A stretch of DNA of 64,000 nucleotides from Nodosilinea sp. FACHB-131 (GCF_014695395.1 NZ_JACJOF010000016.1:62001-126000); one strand, 5' to 3'; counted from the stretch's first letter, positions 17,531 to 26,999 are shown. The notes: generated by a model not told the origin, from the sequence alone. Made by a program: numbers and translations.

Positions 17531-20338
17531 ATGAATGACCTTCCCCCAACCTCTACGACCGCCTGGCATACGGTTGATGTTGAGCAGGCTTTGAGCCAGT
17601 TAGACAGCAACGACGATACTGGCCTCACGGCTCAAGCGGTGCTCGATCGCCGTAACCAGTACGGCCCCAATGAGCTAGAAGAAGTTGGGGGCCGTCCCTC
17701 CTGGCGCATCTTACTCGACCAGTTCACCAACATCATGCTGCTGATGCTGATTGCGGTGGCGGTGGTGTCGGGGGTGCTGTCCTATAGAGAGCAAGAATTT
17801 CCCAAAGATGCGATCGCGATTTTTGCGATCGTCATTCTCAATGGTGTGCTGGGCTACCTGCAAGAGAGCCGGGCCGAGAAAGCCCTGGCTGCCCTCAAGC
17901 AGATGGCGTCGCCCAGTGTGCGGGTGCAGCGCGACGGTCGCCTGCAAGAAGTGCCTTCTCAAGACCTGGTGCCCGGCGACATTATGCTGCTGGAGGCGGG
18001 CGATCAGGTGGCTGCCGACGGTCGCCTGCTAGAGGCCAGCAACCTGCAGCTGCGCGAGTCAGCCCTGACCGGTGAAGCCCAAGGGGTCAACAAACAGGCC
18101 ACCCGCACCCTGCCTGCTGACACGGGCCTAGCCGATCGCAAGAACCTGGTGTTTCAGGGCACGGAGGTAGTGCAGGGCCGGGGTCGTGTGTTGGTGACCG
18201 GCATCGGCATGAAAACCGAGCTGGGCCGCATTGCCGCCATGCTGCAAGGGGTTGAAACCGAGCCCACTCCGCTACAGCAGCGCATGACCCAGCTGGGCAA
18301 CGTACTGGTTAGTGGGTCGCTGACCCTGGTCGCTATCGTAGTGGGCGCTGGCGTGTTTTTTGGCGGCTGGGGAGCCTTTGAACGTCTGCTGGAGGTGGCC
18401 CTGAGTATGGCTGTAGCGGTGGTGCCCGAAGGCCTACCGGCGGTGATTACCGTCACCCTGGCGATTGGCACCCAGCGCATGGTGCGCCGTCAGGCTCTGA
18501 TTCGTCGTTTGCCCGCAGTCGAAACCCTGGGCTCTGTCACCACGATTTGCTCTGATAAAACCGGCACCCTAACCCAAAACAAAATGGTGGTGCAGCGGGT
18601 GCACACCCTCTCCCAATCGTTGCAAATTACTGGGGATGGCTACGCTCCTGAAGGTGAGTTTGTCAGCGAGGGGCAGCCCCTGGACCCTCGCCAGGTAACT
18701 GACGTGGGTCTGCTGCTGGTGGACGGTCTGCTGTGCAACGATTCTGTGCTGCAAAAAGAAGCGGGCGACTGGGCGATCATGGGCGACCCTACTGAGGGAG
18801 CCCTAGTGGTGATGGCGGCTAAAAGCGGCCTCGATCGCCATCGCCTGGGCCACGAATTGCAGCGGGTTGTAGAGTTTCCCTTTTCCTCAGAGCGCAAGCG
18901 CATGAGCGTGGTGTTTAGCGGTGTGGACGCCCTCGCCATCGATCTGGCGCTGCCCAAGGCCCTGGCCAATGCCCCTTACCTAATGCTCGCTAAGGGGTCA
19001 CCGGAGATGCTGCTCGAATGCTGCACCAGCGGTTTGAAGGGGGTCGAGCAGTTTGAGCTAGATCAGGAGACGCGATCGCGCATTCTAGACACCAGCGCTG
19101 AGATGGCCGCTCAGGGGCTGCGGGTGCTGGGCTTTGCCTATCGCCCCATTACCACCGTGCCCGATGAGGGCGACCCCGATCTGGCTGAGCGAGACTTGGT
19201 GTGGCTCGGCCTGGTGGGGATGATCGATGCCCTACGGCCCGAGGTGCGGGTGGCGGTGCAGCGCTGTCGGGCCGCTGGCATTCGCCCGATGATGATTACC
19301 GGCGACCACCAGCTGACCGCCATGGCGATCGCCCAAGACCTCGGCATTGCCGAGGCCGATGCTGATGCTCGTTCCCTTAGCGGCGCTGAGCTAGAGGCCA
19401 TGAGCCAGGCCGAGCTAGAGGCTGTGGTCAAAGAGGTGAACATTTATGCCCGAGTTTCCCCCGAGCACAAACTCCGCATTGTCAAAGCTCTGCAAAAAGA
19501 TCACCAGATTGTCGCCATGACCGGCGACGGCGTCAACGATGCCCCCGCCCTCAAACAGGCCGAGATCGGCATCGCCATGGGCATCACCGGCACCGACGTG
19601 AGCAAAGAGGCCAGCGACATGGTGCTGCTCGACGACAACTTTGCCACCATTGTCGCCGCCACCGAAGAGGGCCGGGTGGTCTACACCAACATTCGCCGCT
19701 TTGTGAAATACATTCTCGGCTCCAACATTGGCGAACTGCTCACCATTGCCCTCTCGCCACTGCTGCTGCCGATTTTAGATGTGCCCCTCAGTCCGCTGCA
19801 AATTTTGTGGATGAACCTGGTCACCGATGGTTTCCCGGCGCTGGCCCTAGCGGTGGAACCGGCCGAACCCGACGTGATGGAGCAGCCACCCCACGACCCC
19901 CAGGAGGGCATTTTTGCTCGTGGATTGGGGGCCTATATGCTTCGCATTGGCGTAGTGTTTGCCGTTATCTCAGTGTCAATGATGGTGTGGGCTTACCATT
20001 GGTCTCAGCAGGGCGGCGACCCCGAGCGCTGGAAGACGATGGTGTTTACTACCCTCTGTTTGGCTCAAATGGGCCATGCGATCGCCGTGCGCTCTGGCAG
20101 TCGTCTGACGGTAGAAATGTCGCCCTGGTCAAACCCCTTTGTGTTGGCGGCTGTGCTTCTCACTTGCGTGCTCCAGCTCATGCTGATCTACGTCGAGCCG
20201 CTGCGAAATTTCTTTGGCACCCACCTACTCAGCCCCTTCGAATTACTAATCTGCTTTGGCTTTAGCACCCTGCTATTTGTCTGGGTCGAAGCCGAAAAAA
20301 TCTACCGCCGCATCCGAGGCAAGGTCGTGAGAGATTAA
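17531..20338 (+). CDS. Cation-translocating P-type ATPase, calcium type
   Basis: Pumps a divalent cation, most likely Ca2+ (PacL/PMR1-like), out across the plasma membrane at the cost of ATP. The 935 residues include the actuator TGEA motif, PEGLP in helix M4, the phosphorylation site CSDKTGTLT near residues 337-345, the nucleotide-binding KGSPE, and the hinge [14 protein letters not shown]. Helix M6 reads [17 protein letters not shown] with the Asn and Asp that bind Ca2+ in the P2 ATPases. About ten hydrophobic helices; the N-terminus is short. Start is the ATG at 17531. Single gene; Mn2+ is the main alternative substrate. Confidence 0.93.
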   Translation: MNDLPPTSTTAWHTVDVEQALSQLDSNDDTGLTAQAVLDRRNQYGPNELEEVGGRPSWRILLDQFTNIMLLMLIAVAVVSGVLSYREQEFPKDAIAIFAIVILNGVLGYLQESRAEKALAALKQMASPSVRVQRDGRLQEVPSQDLVPGDIMLLEAGDQVAADGRLLEASNLQLRESALTGEAQGVNKQATRTLPADTGLADRKNLVFQGTEVVQGRGRVLVTGIGMKTELGRIAAMLQGVETEPTPLQQRMTQLGNVLVSGSLTLVAIVVGAGVFFGGWGAFERLLEVALSMAVAVVPEGLPAVITVTLAIGTQRMVRRQALIRRLPAVETLGSVTTICSDKTGTLTQNKMVVQRVHTLSQSLQITGDGYAPEGEFVSEGQPLDPRQVTDVGLLLVDGLLCNDSVLQKEAGDWAIMGDPTEGALVVMAAKSGLDRHRLGHELQRVVEFPFSSERKRMSVVFSGVDALAIDLALPKALANAPYLMLAKGSPEMLLECCTSGLKGVEQFELDQETRSRILDTSAEMAAQGLRVLGFAYRPITTVPDEGDPDLAERDLVWLGLVGMIDALRPEVRVAVQRCRAAGIRPMMITGDHQLTAMAIAQDLGIAEADADARSLSGAELEAMSQAELEAVVKEVNIYARVSPEHKLRIVKALQKDHQIVAMTGDGVNDAPALKQAEIGIAMGITGTDVSKEASDMVLLDDNFATIVAATEEGRVVYTNIRRFVKYILGSNIGELLTIALSPLLLPILDVPLSPLQILWMNLVTDGFPALALAVEPAEPDVMEQPPHDPQEGIFARGLGAYMLRIGVVFAVISVSMMVWAYHWSQQGGDPERWKTMVFTTLCLAQMGHAIAVRSGSRLTVEMSPWSNPFVLAAVLLTCVLQLMLIYVEPLRNFFGTHLLSPFELLICFGFSTLLFVWVEAEKIYRRIRGKVVRD

Positions 20339-20705
20339 TCCACAATCCAATCTAGCCCTAAATCCAAGAGCCTCCAAGCATAAAAAACGTGCTGCGTGTC
20401 GATGATATTAATGCACTTGGGAATAATTTGAGATCAGCGGTTGATCGAAGGTTAGGCAGCGTTCCCTTAAGGAACGCCACGTGCATTTCTGCCATAGCAA
20501 CATCCTTGACGACCAGAAATCTTCGGATATAAGCCTTTTCGACCTTGAGTTTGAATGATGTCAGCGCAATGACCTCCCAACCTCAAATGTATAATCTTAT
20601 TTGGCAGATCTGATACTTGATCTATAGTTAAGTCGTCTCAACACTGGGGAACACTGAAGCAAGTTCACACGCTGACTTCAACTCAGAATTCTCAGAAAAT
20701 AGCTT
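20339..20705. other. AT-rich intergenic region before the T5orf172 gene
   Basis: No convincing gene. It holds a hairpin GCGTTCC-cttaa-GGAACGC near 20458-20476. On the minus strand, an open stretch of about 70 codons spans roughly 20360-20575 but has no recognisable product and is probably a remnant or chance frame. Base composition is noticeably more AT-rich than the flanking P-ATPase gene. Confidence 0.4.
20590..20595 (+). promoter_or_regulatory. Possible -10 element
   Basis: TATAAT exactly matches the sigma-70 -10 consensus and lies about 110 bases before the T5orf172 gene; no good -35 is seen 17 bases upstream, so this is a weak call. Confidence 0.3.
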
Positions 20706-21407
20706 ATGCGATTCAGTAGTGATGATATTTGGCATGACATTCCAGAAGTTGACATTTCTGATGAAGAACTCATAGATTTTATCGACGACGGCTCTATTTT
20801 CCGAGTTTGTCTTGAAGATTTTATCTACGCTTGGAAAGGATTCCCGTCAATGCATCCATCAAAGAAGCGTGAGCGACTCAGCAGCATTTTTAACGTTGAT
20901 TATTTTGAGGAATATACCGTTCTTACTGATGTTGTCAGTCTTAAAAAACTACTAAATACAGATTTCTACGAGCCATCTCCTGCCAATGGAAGCGGATTCA
21001 TTTATATTTATACTTTTGAAGATAATGTTTTAGCAGGTCTGTATGAACCAGGTTTGCTCTGGTGGCGAACTAAACGTTATGAAGCAAAGTTGAAGATAGG
21101 CCGAACAGAACAGAACGTCCTTCGCAGAATTGATCAGCAACTTGACCGTAAGACGGGGATTTGTGAACCTCCAATTCTGCTTGCAGTCTTTTGGACACAA
21201 TGGGTAGTATCTTGTGAACATGAAATTCACCAAGAACTTGCAGGCAAGAGGTTATCTGACAAGACGGGTAAACCTGCTAAAGGCGGTGTCGAGTGGTTCA
21301 AAGCTACCCCTACCCTAACGTTACCTGTTGTCCTGAAGTGGGTCGAGCATTTTAGTCGTTTATCTCCTCCTGTAGCTGTCGATCCGCTAATTCAATCGGC
21401 GGTCTAA
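20706..21407 (+). CDS. T5orf172/GIY-YIG-like nuclease domain protein
   Basis: A 233-residue protein whose C-terminal two thirds match the T5orf172 branch of GIY-YIG nucleases: GFIYIYTFED (the GIY/YIG-like strand), LKIGRTEQNVLRRI with the conserved Gly-Arg, the CEHEIHQELAGKRL helix with its Glu and Glu, and GVEWFKAT near the end. The first 90 residues are acidic (DISDEELIDFIDDG) and unrecognised. It is markedly more AT-rich than its neighbours and adjoins a decayed phosphatase remnant, which suggests transfer. Possible DNA nuclease or regulator in phage/defence genes; actual role unknown. Confidence 0.75.
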   Translation: MRFSSDDIWHDIPEVDISDEELIDFIDDGSIFRVCLEDFIYAWKGFPSMHPSKKRERLSSIFNVDYFEEYTVLTDVVSLKKLLNTDFYEPSPANGSGFIYIYTFEDNVLAGLYEPGLLWWRTKRYEAKLKIGRTEQNVLRRIDQQLDRKTGICEPPILLAVFWTQWVVSCEHEIHQELAGKRLSDKTGKPAKGGVEWFKATPTLTLPVVLKWVEHFSRLSPPVAVDPLIQSAV

Positions 21408-21838
21408 CAACTGCACTGTACCGGACCTTCGAACATGAGGGTTGATAATTAAGAGTTGTCTGATTTCGGTAATTGCGAACGTCACCTGGCTTTGCCTTAA
21501 ATTACCAGCATCTTGCCTTGTAGACCTGTTGGGGTTTCGTACCATAGCGGTGCAGCAAGGTCGGTACTAGGTCATAGAGTTGCACCCCTTTCAACACCTC
21601 CCTTCTTTGGGAACCTTTGGCTCGTAGAAAATCATCCTTCCTAGGGGTGCATGGTTAGCGTTGTCGGGGCCGGTGTCGTTTTCGTGTAGAGGCTGTTAAT
21701 GCCCACGCTGCCGACCGATCGCCAGACCAGATCGTCAAAGTACACAATCAAATCTGGCGCACGGTCCCGCATCTTCAAAGAGGGCAAGGGAGGCTCACTC
21801 GAGTATCTTCACCATAGGGAATGCCTACAACAATGGAG
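21408..21838. other. Intergenic region containing the phosphatase remnant
   Basis: The first 90 bases hold no gene. The remainder is mostly the frameshifted phosphatase remnant described separately; the last 70 bases before ureB carry no frame I can assign, but SIVVGIPYGEDTRVSL on the minus strand may be another piece of it. The expected ureC gene is absent here. Confidence 0.6.
21497..21769 (-). pseudogene. Remnant of a nucleotide pyrophosphatase/type I phosphodiesterase-like (alkaline phosphatase superfamily) gene
   Basis: Reading the minus strand, codons from 21769 give RDRAPDLIVYFDDLVWRSVG, then the frame shifts to ENDTGPDNANHAPLGR and IFYEPKVPKEGR, shifts again to LKGVQLYDLVPTLLHRYG, and a last shift gives LQGKMLVI followed by a stop at 21497. 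These are the C-terminal signatures (PDLIVYFDD, TGPDNANHA, LQLYDVAPTLL) of a cyanobacterial alkaline-phosphatase-superfamily protein. At least three frameshifts and a missing N-terminus make it non-functional. It lies between the T5orf172 gene and ureB, so this patch has been rearranged. Confidence 0.75.
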
Positions 21839-22144
21839 CTACAGTGCCCCTTCGACTTGAGCGTTGAAGCCGTACACTCGCCGCTCCCCCGCTAACGGCA
21901 CCAAAGTTACATCGCGCTCGTCGCCCGGCTCAAACCGCACCGCAGTCCCCGCTGGTATATCCAGCCGCATCCCCCGTGTCTGGTTGCGCTCAAAGCTCAG
22001 CGCCGCATTCACCTCAAAAAAGTGAAAGTGAGAGCCGACCTGGATGGGGCGGTCGCCCGTATTGGCCACCGCCAGCGTCACAGTGGCTTTACCCGCGTTT
22101 AGCTCGATCTCACCCTCGGCGGGCAGCAGTTCTCCGGGGATCAT
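21839..22144 (-). CDS. ureB: Urease subunit beta
   Basis: Structural beta subunit of the nickel urease (urea to ammonia and carbon dioxide), 101 residues, the normal length for a separate UreB. Conserved stretches are [17 protein letters not shown] at the N-terminus and [20 protein letters not shown] near residues 42-60, followed by the [18 protein letters not shown] core. It begins with ATG overlapping the TGA stop of the S41 peptidase gene (ATGA), so translation is coupled. ureC does not follow; the next sequence is a phosphatase remnant. Confidence 0.95.
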   Translation of the reverse strand: MIPGELLPAEGEIELNAGKATVTLAVANTGDRPIQVGSHFHFFEVNAALSFERNQTRGMRLDIPAGTAVRFEPGDERDVTLVPLAGERRVYGFNAQVEGAL

Positions 22145-23199
22145 GACGGGCCTCCTAGGTTGGCAATTAAATCTTGGCGCTTTTGCTGGAGCGATCGCTC
22201 AACTCTGGGTAAGGTTTCCTCCAGCTCGCGGCGGGCCACGCCCTCGGGTCCAGCCTCCAGCAGGTGGTTGAGGGCCATCAGGTGGGCCGTATCGAGGGCC
22301 GTCTCCGCCGGCACCTTAACGGTGGGGATCACCCCTGTACCATCCCAATTTTTGCCGGTGGTGGGGTTGATCGCCTGGCCCGTGGGCATAAATACCCAGA
22401 AATGGTCGTGCAGGCGAAAGCCACGCCCCGGATTGGCTCCACCGCGCGTGGTTTCACCTACCACGGCCCCGCGCTTCAGCACTTGCAGGTTGTAGGCAAA
22501 CTCCTCCGCCGCTGAGAAGGTCTCAGGGCTGGTGAGGGCAAAGACGGGCTTGTCGAGGTAGCGCTGCCCCGGCACGTAGGGCACCGTCCACCACTGGTGG
22601 GTTTCGTCGGTCTCACTCCAGTACAGGTCGTTGAGATGAACGGGGGGGTGGGCGGGGAGTAGGTAGCTGCACAGTAGCGCCACCGTGGCCGGAGAGCCCC
22701 CCTGGTTGTGGCGCAGGTCGAAGATTAGGGCGTCGGTATGAGCCACTAGGGTCATGGCGGCAGCTAGGGTATCGCCGGCAAACTCCGGCGGCTCAAAGCT
22801 AAACAGCTGAATGTAGCCCACATTGCCCGGCAGGCGCTCAACTTTGTTTAAGTCAAAATTGCGGCGGCGACTGGCCTGGTACTGGCGCTCGATCTCGGCG
22901 GGGTCGGGCGCGGTGTCCGACTCCAGGTGGGGCAGGGGGGCGGGGCTAAAATGCAGGCACAGGTTGCGATCGCCGCTCATCTGCTGAAGCTGAGCCGTTA
23001 GCGTATCGGCCAGCTGCTGCCCGCCGGTCAAGTCGCCGTAACCCCCTGCCTCTAAGCGCTGCTCAAGGTCGTTCTGAATTTTTTCCGCCACCTCGGGAAA
23101 TACGTAGGCATCGAGCTGGGTGACCAGGGCTCCCAGCACCGCCTCGATCGCCTCAGCATCTAGCACAATATCCCCTGGGTTAGAGCCAGAAACAGCCAT
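22141..23199 (-). CDS. S41 family peptidase inside the urease operon
   Basis: A 352-residue S41 (tail-specific/IRBP-like) peptidase. A helical N-terminal domain (residues 1-125, with [11 protein letters not shown]) is followed by the catalytic core: [50 protein letters not shown] with the probable nucleophile Ser and its Glu, and [13 protein letters not shown]. There is no PDZ domain, signal peptide or membrane segment, so the protein should stay in the cytoplasm. It starts 8 bases after ureA ends and its stop overlaps the ureB start by 4 bases, so it is translationally coupled to two urease subunits. A role in processing or regulating a urease partner is inference. Confidence 0.88.
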   Translation of the reverse strand: MAVSGSNPGDIVLDAEAIEAVLGALVTQLDAYVFPEVAEKIQNDLEQRLEAGGYGDLTGGQQLADTLTAQLQQMSGDRNLCLHFSPAPLPHLESDTAPDPAEIERQYQASRRRNFDLNKVERLPGNVGYIQLFSFEPPEFAGDTLAAAMTLVAHTDALIFDLRHNQGGSPATVALLCSYLLPAHPPVHLNDLYWSETDETHQWWTVPYVPGQRYLDKPVFALTSPETFSAAEEFAYNLQVLKRGAVVGETTRGGANPGRGFRLHDHFWVFMPTGQAINPTTGKNWDGTGVIPTVKVPAETALDTAHLMALNHLLEAGPEGVARRELEETLPRVERSLQQKRQDLIANLGGPS

Positions 23200-23207
23200 G
23201 GATTGCC

Positions 23208-23510
23208 CTACCGAATGGGTTCGTGAACAGTAACTAGCTTGGTGCCATCGGGGAAGGTAGCCTCCACCTGCACGTCGTGAATCATCTCCGCCACTCCATC
23301 CATGACCTCGGCTCGGCTGAGCAGAGTGGTGCCGTAGCTCATCAGGTCGGCCACAGTGCGCCCATCGCGCGCCCCCTCTAAAATGGCCGCAGAAATGTAG
23401 GCAACGGCCTCGGGATGGTTGAGCTTCAGCCCACGGTCTTTACGGCGCTCCGCCACCAGGGCAGCGGTAAAAATTAGCAGCTTGTCTTTTTCCTGGGGGG
23501 TCAGTTGCAT
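23208..23510 (-). CDS. ureA: Urease subunit gamma
   Basis: The 100-residue gamma subunit of nickel urease. The family's conserved [12 protein letters not shown] start, [15 protein letters not shown] (residues 27-41), [15 protein letters not shown] and the C-terminal [18 protein letters not shown] are all present. First gene of the operon ureA-S41 peptidase-ureB. About 225 bases of mostly non-coding sequence separate it from the divergent pgl, room for a divergent promoter region; I found no clean NtcA box (GTAN8TAC) there, although nitrogen control is common for cyanobacterial urease genes. Confidence 0.96.
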   Translation of the reverse strand: MQLTPQEKDKLLIFTAALVAERRKDRGLKLNHPEAVAYISAAILEGARDGRTVADLMSYGTTLLSRAEVMDGVAEMIHDVQVEATFPDGTKLVTVHEPIR

Positions 23511-23736
23511 GGGGCAAGAGGCGATCGCAGGGTACAGAGCTAACCGTAAGCTTTCAAGGTTTTGGGCGGCTTGTCAACCAAGGCCTTCACCTGATTGAGT
23601 TCTGGCTTCAAAATTAAAGCTTAAGCCATCGGCGCCAGGGTAATAACTACGTTAGTCTGCTGGTGAGAAACAATCAAAACGTTCTAACATCTAGCCCCCA
23701 AGACCCGCTAGAACCCTTATTTGGTAACCCCTGCCT

Positions 23737-24492
23737 ATGACCGCGCCGCAGCTTGAGATCTTGTCCGACAAGCCTGCCCTGGTGCAGCGGGCCTTGGCCC
23801 TGGTGGTCGAGGCCATCCACAGCGCCGTAGCCGACCACGATTACTGCACCCTGGCCCTAGCGGGTGGCAGCACCCCCAAGCCCCTCTACAGCGGCCTGGC
23901 CGAGCAAGACTTGCCCTGGGAAAAACTCTACATTTTTTGGGGCGACGAGCGCTACGTGCCCCTCGACCACCCCGATAGCAACGGAGGCATGGCCAAGGCC
24001 GCCTGGCTCGACCGGGTACCTATTCCGCCCGATCACATTCTCTATGCCCCTACCCTAGAGGGGGATCCAGCCGTGTCGGCCCGCCAGTACGAGGCGATGG
24101 TCAAGTCGATTTTTGGCGGGCTCCAAGGCCTCGGCCCTGATCAGGTGCCCCGCTTTGACCTCATTTTGTTGGGTATGGGCGATGACGGCCACACGGCCTC
24201 CCTCTTTCCCCACACCGAGGCGTTGGGGGTCAACGATCGCCTGATTACTGTGGGCCAAAAGGGCAGCGACCCTCGCCTCACCTTTACAGCCCCGCTAATT
24301 AACCACAGCCACCGGGTCATGTTTTTGGTGGCCGGGTCCGACAAGCAAGCTGCCCTAAGTCAAGTCTTTGCCGCCGATGGCGATGACGCGGCCTATCCCT
24401 CCCGGATGGTGCGCCCCCAGGGAGAACTGCGCTGGCTGCTCGATCGCTCGGCGGTGGGCGACCTCGACCTGGCAGCGACGGTCCCTAATTAA
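23737..24492 (+). CDS. pgl: 6-phosphogluconolactonase
   Basis: Hydrolyses 6-phosphogluconolactone to 6-phosphogluconate, the second step of the oxidative pentose phosphate pathway. The 251 residues show LALAGGSTPKPLYSGL near residues 45-60, the WGDERYVPLDHPDSNGGMA stretch near 80-100 with catalytic residues, and LILLGMGDDGHTASLFP near 140. This is the DevB/Pgl family rather than the YbhE beta-propeller. Start ATG at 23737. Transcribed away from ureA; no Zwf or OpcA in the window. Confidence 0.93.
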   Translation: MTAPQLEILSDKPALVQRALALVVEAIHSAVADHDYCTLALAGGSTPKPLYSGLAEQDLPWEKLYIFWGDERYVPLDHPDSNGGMAKAAWLDRVPIPPDHILYAPTLEGDPAVSARQYEAMVKSIFGGLQGLGPDQVPRFDLILLGMGDDGHTASLFPHTEALGVNDRLITVGQKGSDPRLTFTAPLINHSHRVMFLVAGSDKQAALSQVFAADGDDAAYPSRMVRPQGELRWLLDRSAVGDLDLAATVPN

Positions 24493-24677
24493 AGCTTTCA
24501 ACCAGGGGTTTCACTCCTCTCTGAATTGCTGCGGCGCTGAACTATTATCTAAGCAGGCTGCTCGACAGTCCTGGAGATAAATGGCGCCTGCCGACCGTCA
24601 GCGGCTGAGAATCCTAAAATGGGGGTTGGGCTTCGTCAGACTCTTCTATGATTAGACACTACAGGGATCGTTTTTGA

Positions 24678-25124
24678 TTGAGTAATGTGATTACCCTCTC
24701 GCTGCTCCATCCTCTCCACAAAACTCCAGTGCAGAGCTGGTCTTTTGATCAAGAATCGGTGATTCGCATTGGTCGATCGACCGATAACAACGTGGTTCTA
24801 TACAGCGCTGTGGTCTCTCGCCACCACGTTGAAATTCACCGCACCGACAATGGCTGGGCGGTGAAAAGCATCGGTACCAACGGTACCTATCTCGACGGTC
24901 GTCGCATTACCGAAGTCCCCGTAGAAGACGGCATTGTGATTCGTCTGGCGCGATCAGGGCCCAACATTCAAATTCATATGTCTGAGGAAAAGCGCGATCC
25001 CCTCAAGGAATTGCTGAGCCGTCGCCGCACCGAAGATATGAAAGACCACGACCACGGCACCCAGAGCGAGCCCCACGACGAAGAACGCGCTCTGCCCCAC
25101 CAGACCACCGTCATCAATCAGTAG
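24678..25124 (+). CDS. FHA domain protein
   Basis: A 148-residue phosphothreonine-binding adaptor. Start is a TTG at 24678 (MSNVITLSLLHP). The forkhead-associated fold is clear at residues 25-100: VIRIGRSTDNNVVL (conserved Gly-Arg), VSRHHVEIH (Ser-Arg-His-His that contacts the phosphopeptide), and SIGTNGTYLDGRRI (Asn). The last 45 residues are charged and disordered (DHDHGTQSEPHDEER), not part of the fold. It would bind a Ser/Thr-kinase-phosphorylated partner, unidentified here. It ends in a strong shared terminator. Confidence 0.88.
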   Translation: MSNVITLSLLHPLHKTPVQSWSFDQESVIRIGRSTDNNVVLYSAVVSRHHVEIHRTDNGWAVKSIGTNGTYLDGRRITEVPVEDGIVIRLARSGPNIQIHMSEEKRDPLKELLSRRRTEDMKDHDHGTQSEPHDEERALPHQTTVINQ

Positions 25125-25153
25125 AAGCTCCTACCAATTTAGGAATGCAATTA

Positions 25154-25193
25154 CAAAGGCGGGGGGCGGTCAACTGACCGCCCCCCGCCTTTG
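25154..25193. terminator. Bidirectional hairpin terminator between FHA gene and metK
   Basis: A perfect 19-base inverted repeat, arms CAAAGGCGGGGGGCGGTCA and its complement, separated by only AC. It lies midway between the convergent ends of the FHA gene (25124) and metK (25218). The arms are extremely G/C-rich, so the hairpin is very stable, and Ts follow on the plus strand. Confidence 0.85.
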
Positions 25194-25217
25194 TGTTCTA
25201 CCCGCTTGAGCCGCGCT

Positions 25218-26372
25218 CTAAAGAGCGGTCTTGAGCAGGTCAGCTCTGTCAGTTTTTTCCCAGGTGAAGTCGGGCAGCTCGCGGCCAAAGTGCCCGTAGG
25301 CAGCCGTCTGCTGGTAAATCGGGCGGCGCAGATCGAGCATGTCGATTAGGCCCTGGGGACGGAGGTCAAAGTGTTTGCGCACCAGCTCCGCGATCGCCCC
25401 GTCAGAAATCTTGCCCGTGCCAAAGGTGTTGATTGAGATCGAGGTGGGCTGAGCCACGCCGATAGCGTAGGAGACCTGAATTTCGCAGCGCTCGGCCAGA
25501 CCTGCCGCCACAATATTCTTGGCCACGTAGCGCCCAGCATAGGCCGCCGAGCGATCGACCTTGGTGGGATCTTTGCCCGAGAATGCGCCGCCGCCGTGGC
25601 GAGCCATGCCGCCGTAGGTATCAACAATAATTTTGCGCCCGGTAAGGCCGCAGTCGCCGACAGGGCCGCCAATGATGAACTGCCCTGTGGGGTTGATGTG
25701 ATATTGAGTATCGGCGTGGAGCCAGCCGTTGGGCAGCACCGGCTTGATGATTTCTTCCATCACCGCTTCGCGGATGTCGGCTTGAGAAATATCGGGGTCG
25801 TGTTGGGTAGAGAGCACCACCGCTTCCACGGCTACCGGCTTCAAATGCTCGTAGCGCAGGGTAATTTGGCTCTTGGCATCGGGGCGTAGCCAGGGCAGCA
25901 CGCCGTGCTTACGCAGGTAGGCCTGCCGCTCTACCAGCCGGTGGGCGTAGTAGATGGGGGCGGGCATCAGGGTATCTGTTTCGTTGGTGGCGTAGCCAAA
26001 CATCAACCCCTGGTCACCTGCGCCCAGGTCTTTGTCACTAGCTACATCGACGCCCATGGCAATGTCAGAAGACTGTTTGCCAATGGCGTTAAGCACCGCG
26101 CAGGAGGCCCCATCAAAGCCCACATTGGAGCTGTCGTAGCCAATGGCCAAAATCACATTGCGGACAATGTCTTCTAAATCAACGTATGTATTAGTGCGCA
26201 CTTCCCCAGCTATGACGGCCATGCCGGTTTTGACCAAGGTTTCGACCGCTACTCGGGCATGCAGGTCTTCTTTGAGAATGGCATCTAAAACGGCGTCGGA
26301 GATCTGGTCGGCCATCTTGTCGGGATGGCCTTCAGACACCGACTCAGAGGTGAAAATACTGTACTCGCTCAT
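25218..26372 (-). CDS. metK: S-adenosylmethionine synthetase of the proteobacterial type
   Basis: Makes SAM from methionine and ATP. The 384 residues match the E. coli enzyme in length and wording: [20 protein letters not shown] at the start (HPDK at residues 16-19), [17 protein letters not shown] near 115-130, and [19 protein letters not shown] near 258-276. Cyanobacterial MetK usually starts FTSESVTEGHPDKICDQ and runs about 415-425 residues with several insertions; those are missing here. So this looks like a horizontally acquired or replacement gene. No SAM riboswitch was recognised upstream. sufE precedes it on the same strand by 145 bases. Confidence 0.95.
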   Translation of the reverse strand: MSEYSIFTSESVSEGHPDKMADQISDAVLDAILKEDLHARVAVETLVKTGMAVIAGEVRTNTYVDLEDIVRNVILAIGYDSSNVGFDGASCAVLNAIGKQSSDIAMGVDVASDKDLGAGDQGLMFGYATNETDTLMPAPIYYAHRLVERQAYLRKHGVLPWLRPDAKSQITLRYEHLKPVAVEAVVLSTQHDPDISQADIREAVMEEIIKPVLPNGWLHADTQYHINPTGQFIIGGPVGDCGLTGRKIIVDTYGGMARHGGGAFSGKDPTKVDRSAAYAGRYVAKNIVAAGLAERCEIQVSYAIGVAQPTSISINTFGTGKISDGAIAELVRKHFDLRPQGLIDMLDLRRPIYQQTAAYGHFGRELPDFTWEKTDRADLLKTAL

Positions 26373-26517
26373 GGAATTAGGCCCAACCAGTGGCAGAAGG
26401 AATGCAGGCAGAATTCAACCGAGGCTGAATCGCATTCCAAAGTTTACCAAAGTTTGACGGAGTGCCGGAGCAATAGACCGTCTAGCCCCGGTGTAGCCAC
26501 CGCTGTTTAGGCTATGT

Positions 26518-26964
26518 TCAGCTCAACAGTGCCCCCGGTGCCGCCCCATCGTGCAGTCCTCGAGCTTTTTGCTGCATGGTCTTAAAAATGTTGTAGAAGC
26601 CGTTGGCCCGCGACGGTGTGAGGCTGACATCGAGCTGAGTGTCTTTAATGAAGTCGGGGGTGAGGGTGACAATTTCGTCGGGGGTAAGACCGTTGAGGGC
26701 TTTGATCAGCAGAGCCACTAGCCCTTTGGTGATCTGAGCGTCGGAGTCGGCCTGATAAACCACTTTGCCGTCAATTAAATCAGCTACTACAAACACCTGA
26801 GAGACACAGCCCGGCACCTTGTTTTCCGGGGTTTTGTACTCCTCGGGCAGGGGGTCAAGTTTCTTGGCAAACCACAGCAGCTGCTCGTAGCGACGCTTAG
26901 GGTCAGCGGCCTTTTGAAAGCGGGCCACAATTTTTTCAATAGACTCGGGGCGATCGGCGGGCAT
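26518..26964 (-). CDS. sufE: SufE family cysteine desulfurase activator
   Basis: Accepts sulfur from a cysteine desulfurase (SufS) for Fe-S cluster assembly. The 148 residues carry the family signature around the active-site cysteine, KVPGCVSQVFV (Cys near residue 53), and conserved EQLLWFAKKLDPLPE at the N-terminal side. The C-terminus (SRANGFYNIFKTMQQKA) is typical. Single-domain form. No other suf genes nearby. Confidence 0.9.
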   Translation of the reverse strand: MPADRPESIEKIVARFQKAADPKRRYEQLLWFAKKLDPLPEEYKTPENKVPGCVSQVFVVADLIDGKVVYQADSDAQITKGLVALLIKALNGLTPDEIVTLTPDFIKDTQLDVSLTPSRANGFYNIFKTMQQKARGLHDGAAPGALLS

Positions 26965-26999
26965 GGGGTGGGTAGGGTAACGACCTCCTAGTAGTCTAC

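Noticed and set aside
23511-23736. NtcA box (GTAN8TAC) controlling urease
   Set aside because: Only partial GTA...TA matches with wrong spacing were seen.
26373-26517. SAM riboswitch ahead of metK
   Set aside because: No SAM-I type core (kink-turn and conserved stems) could be traced, and the region is only 145 bases.
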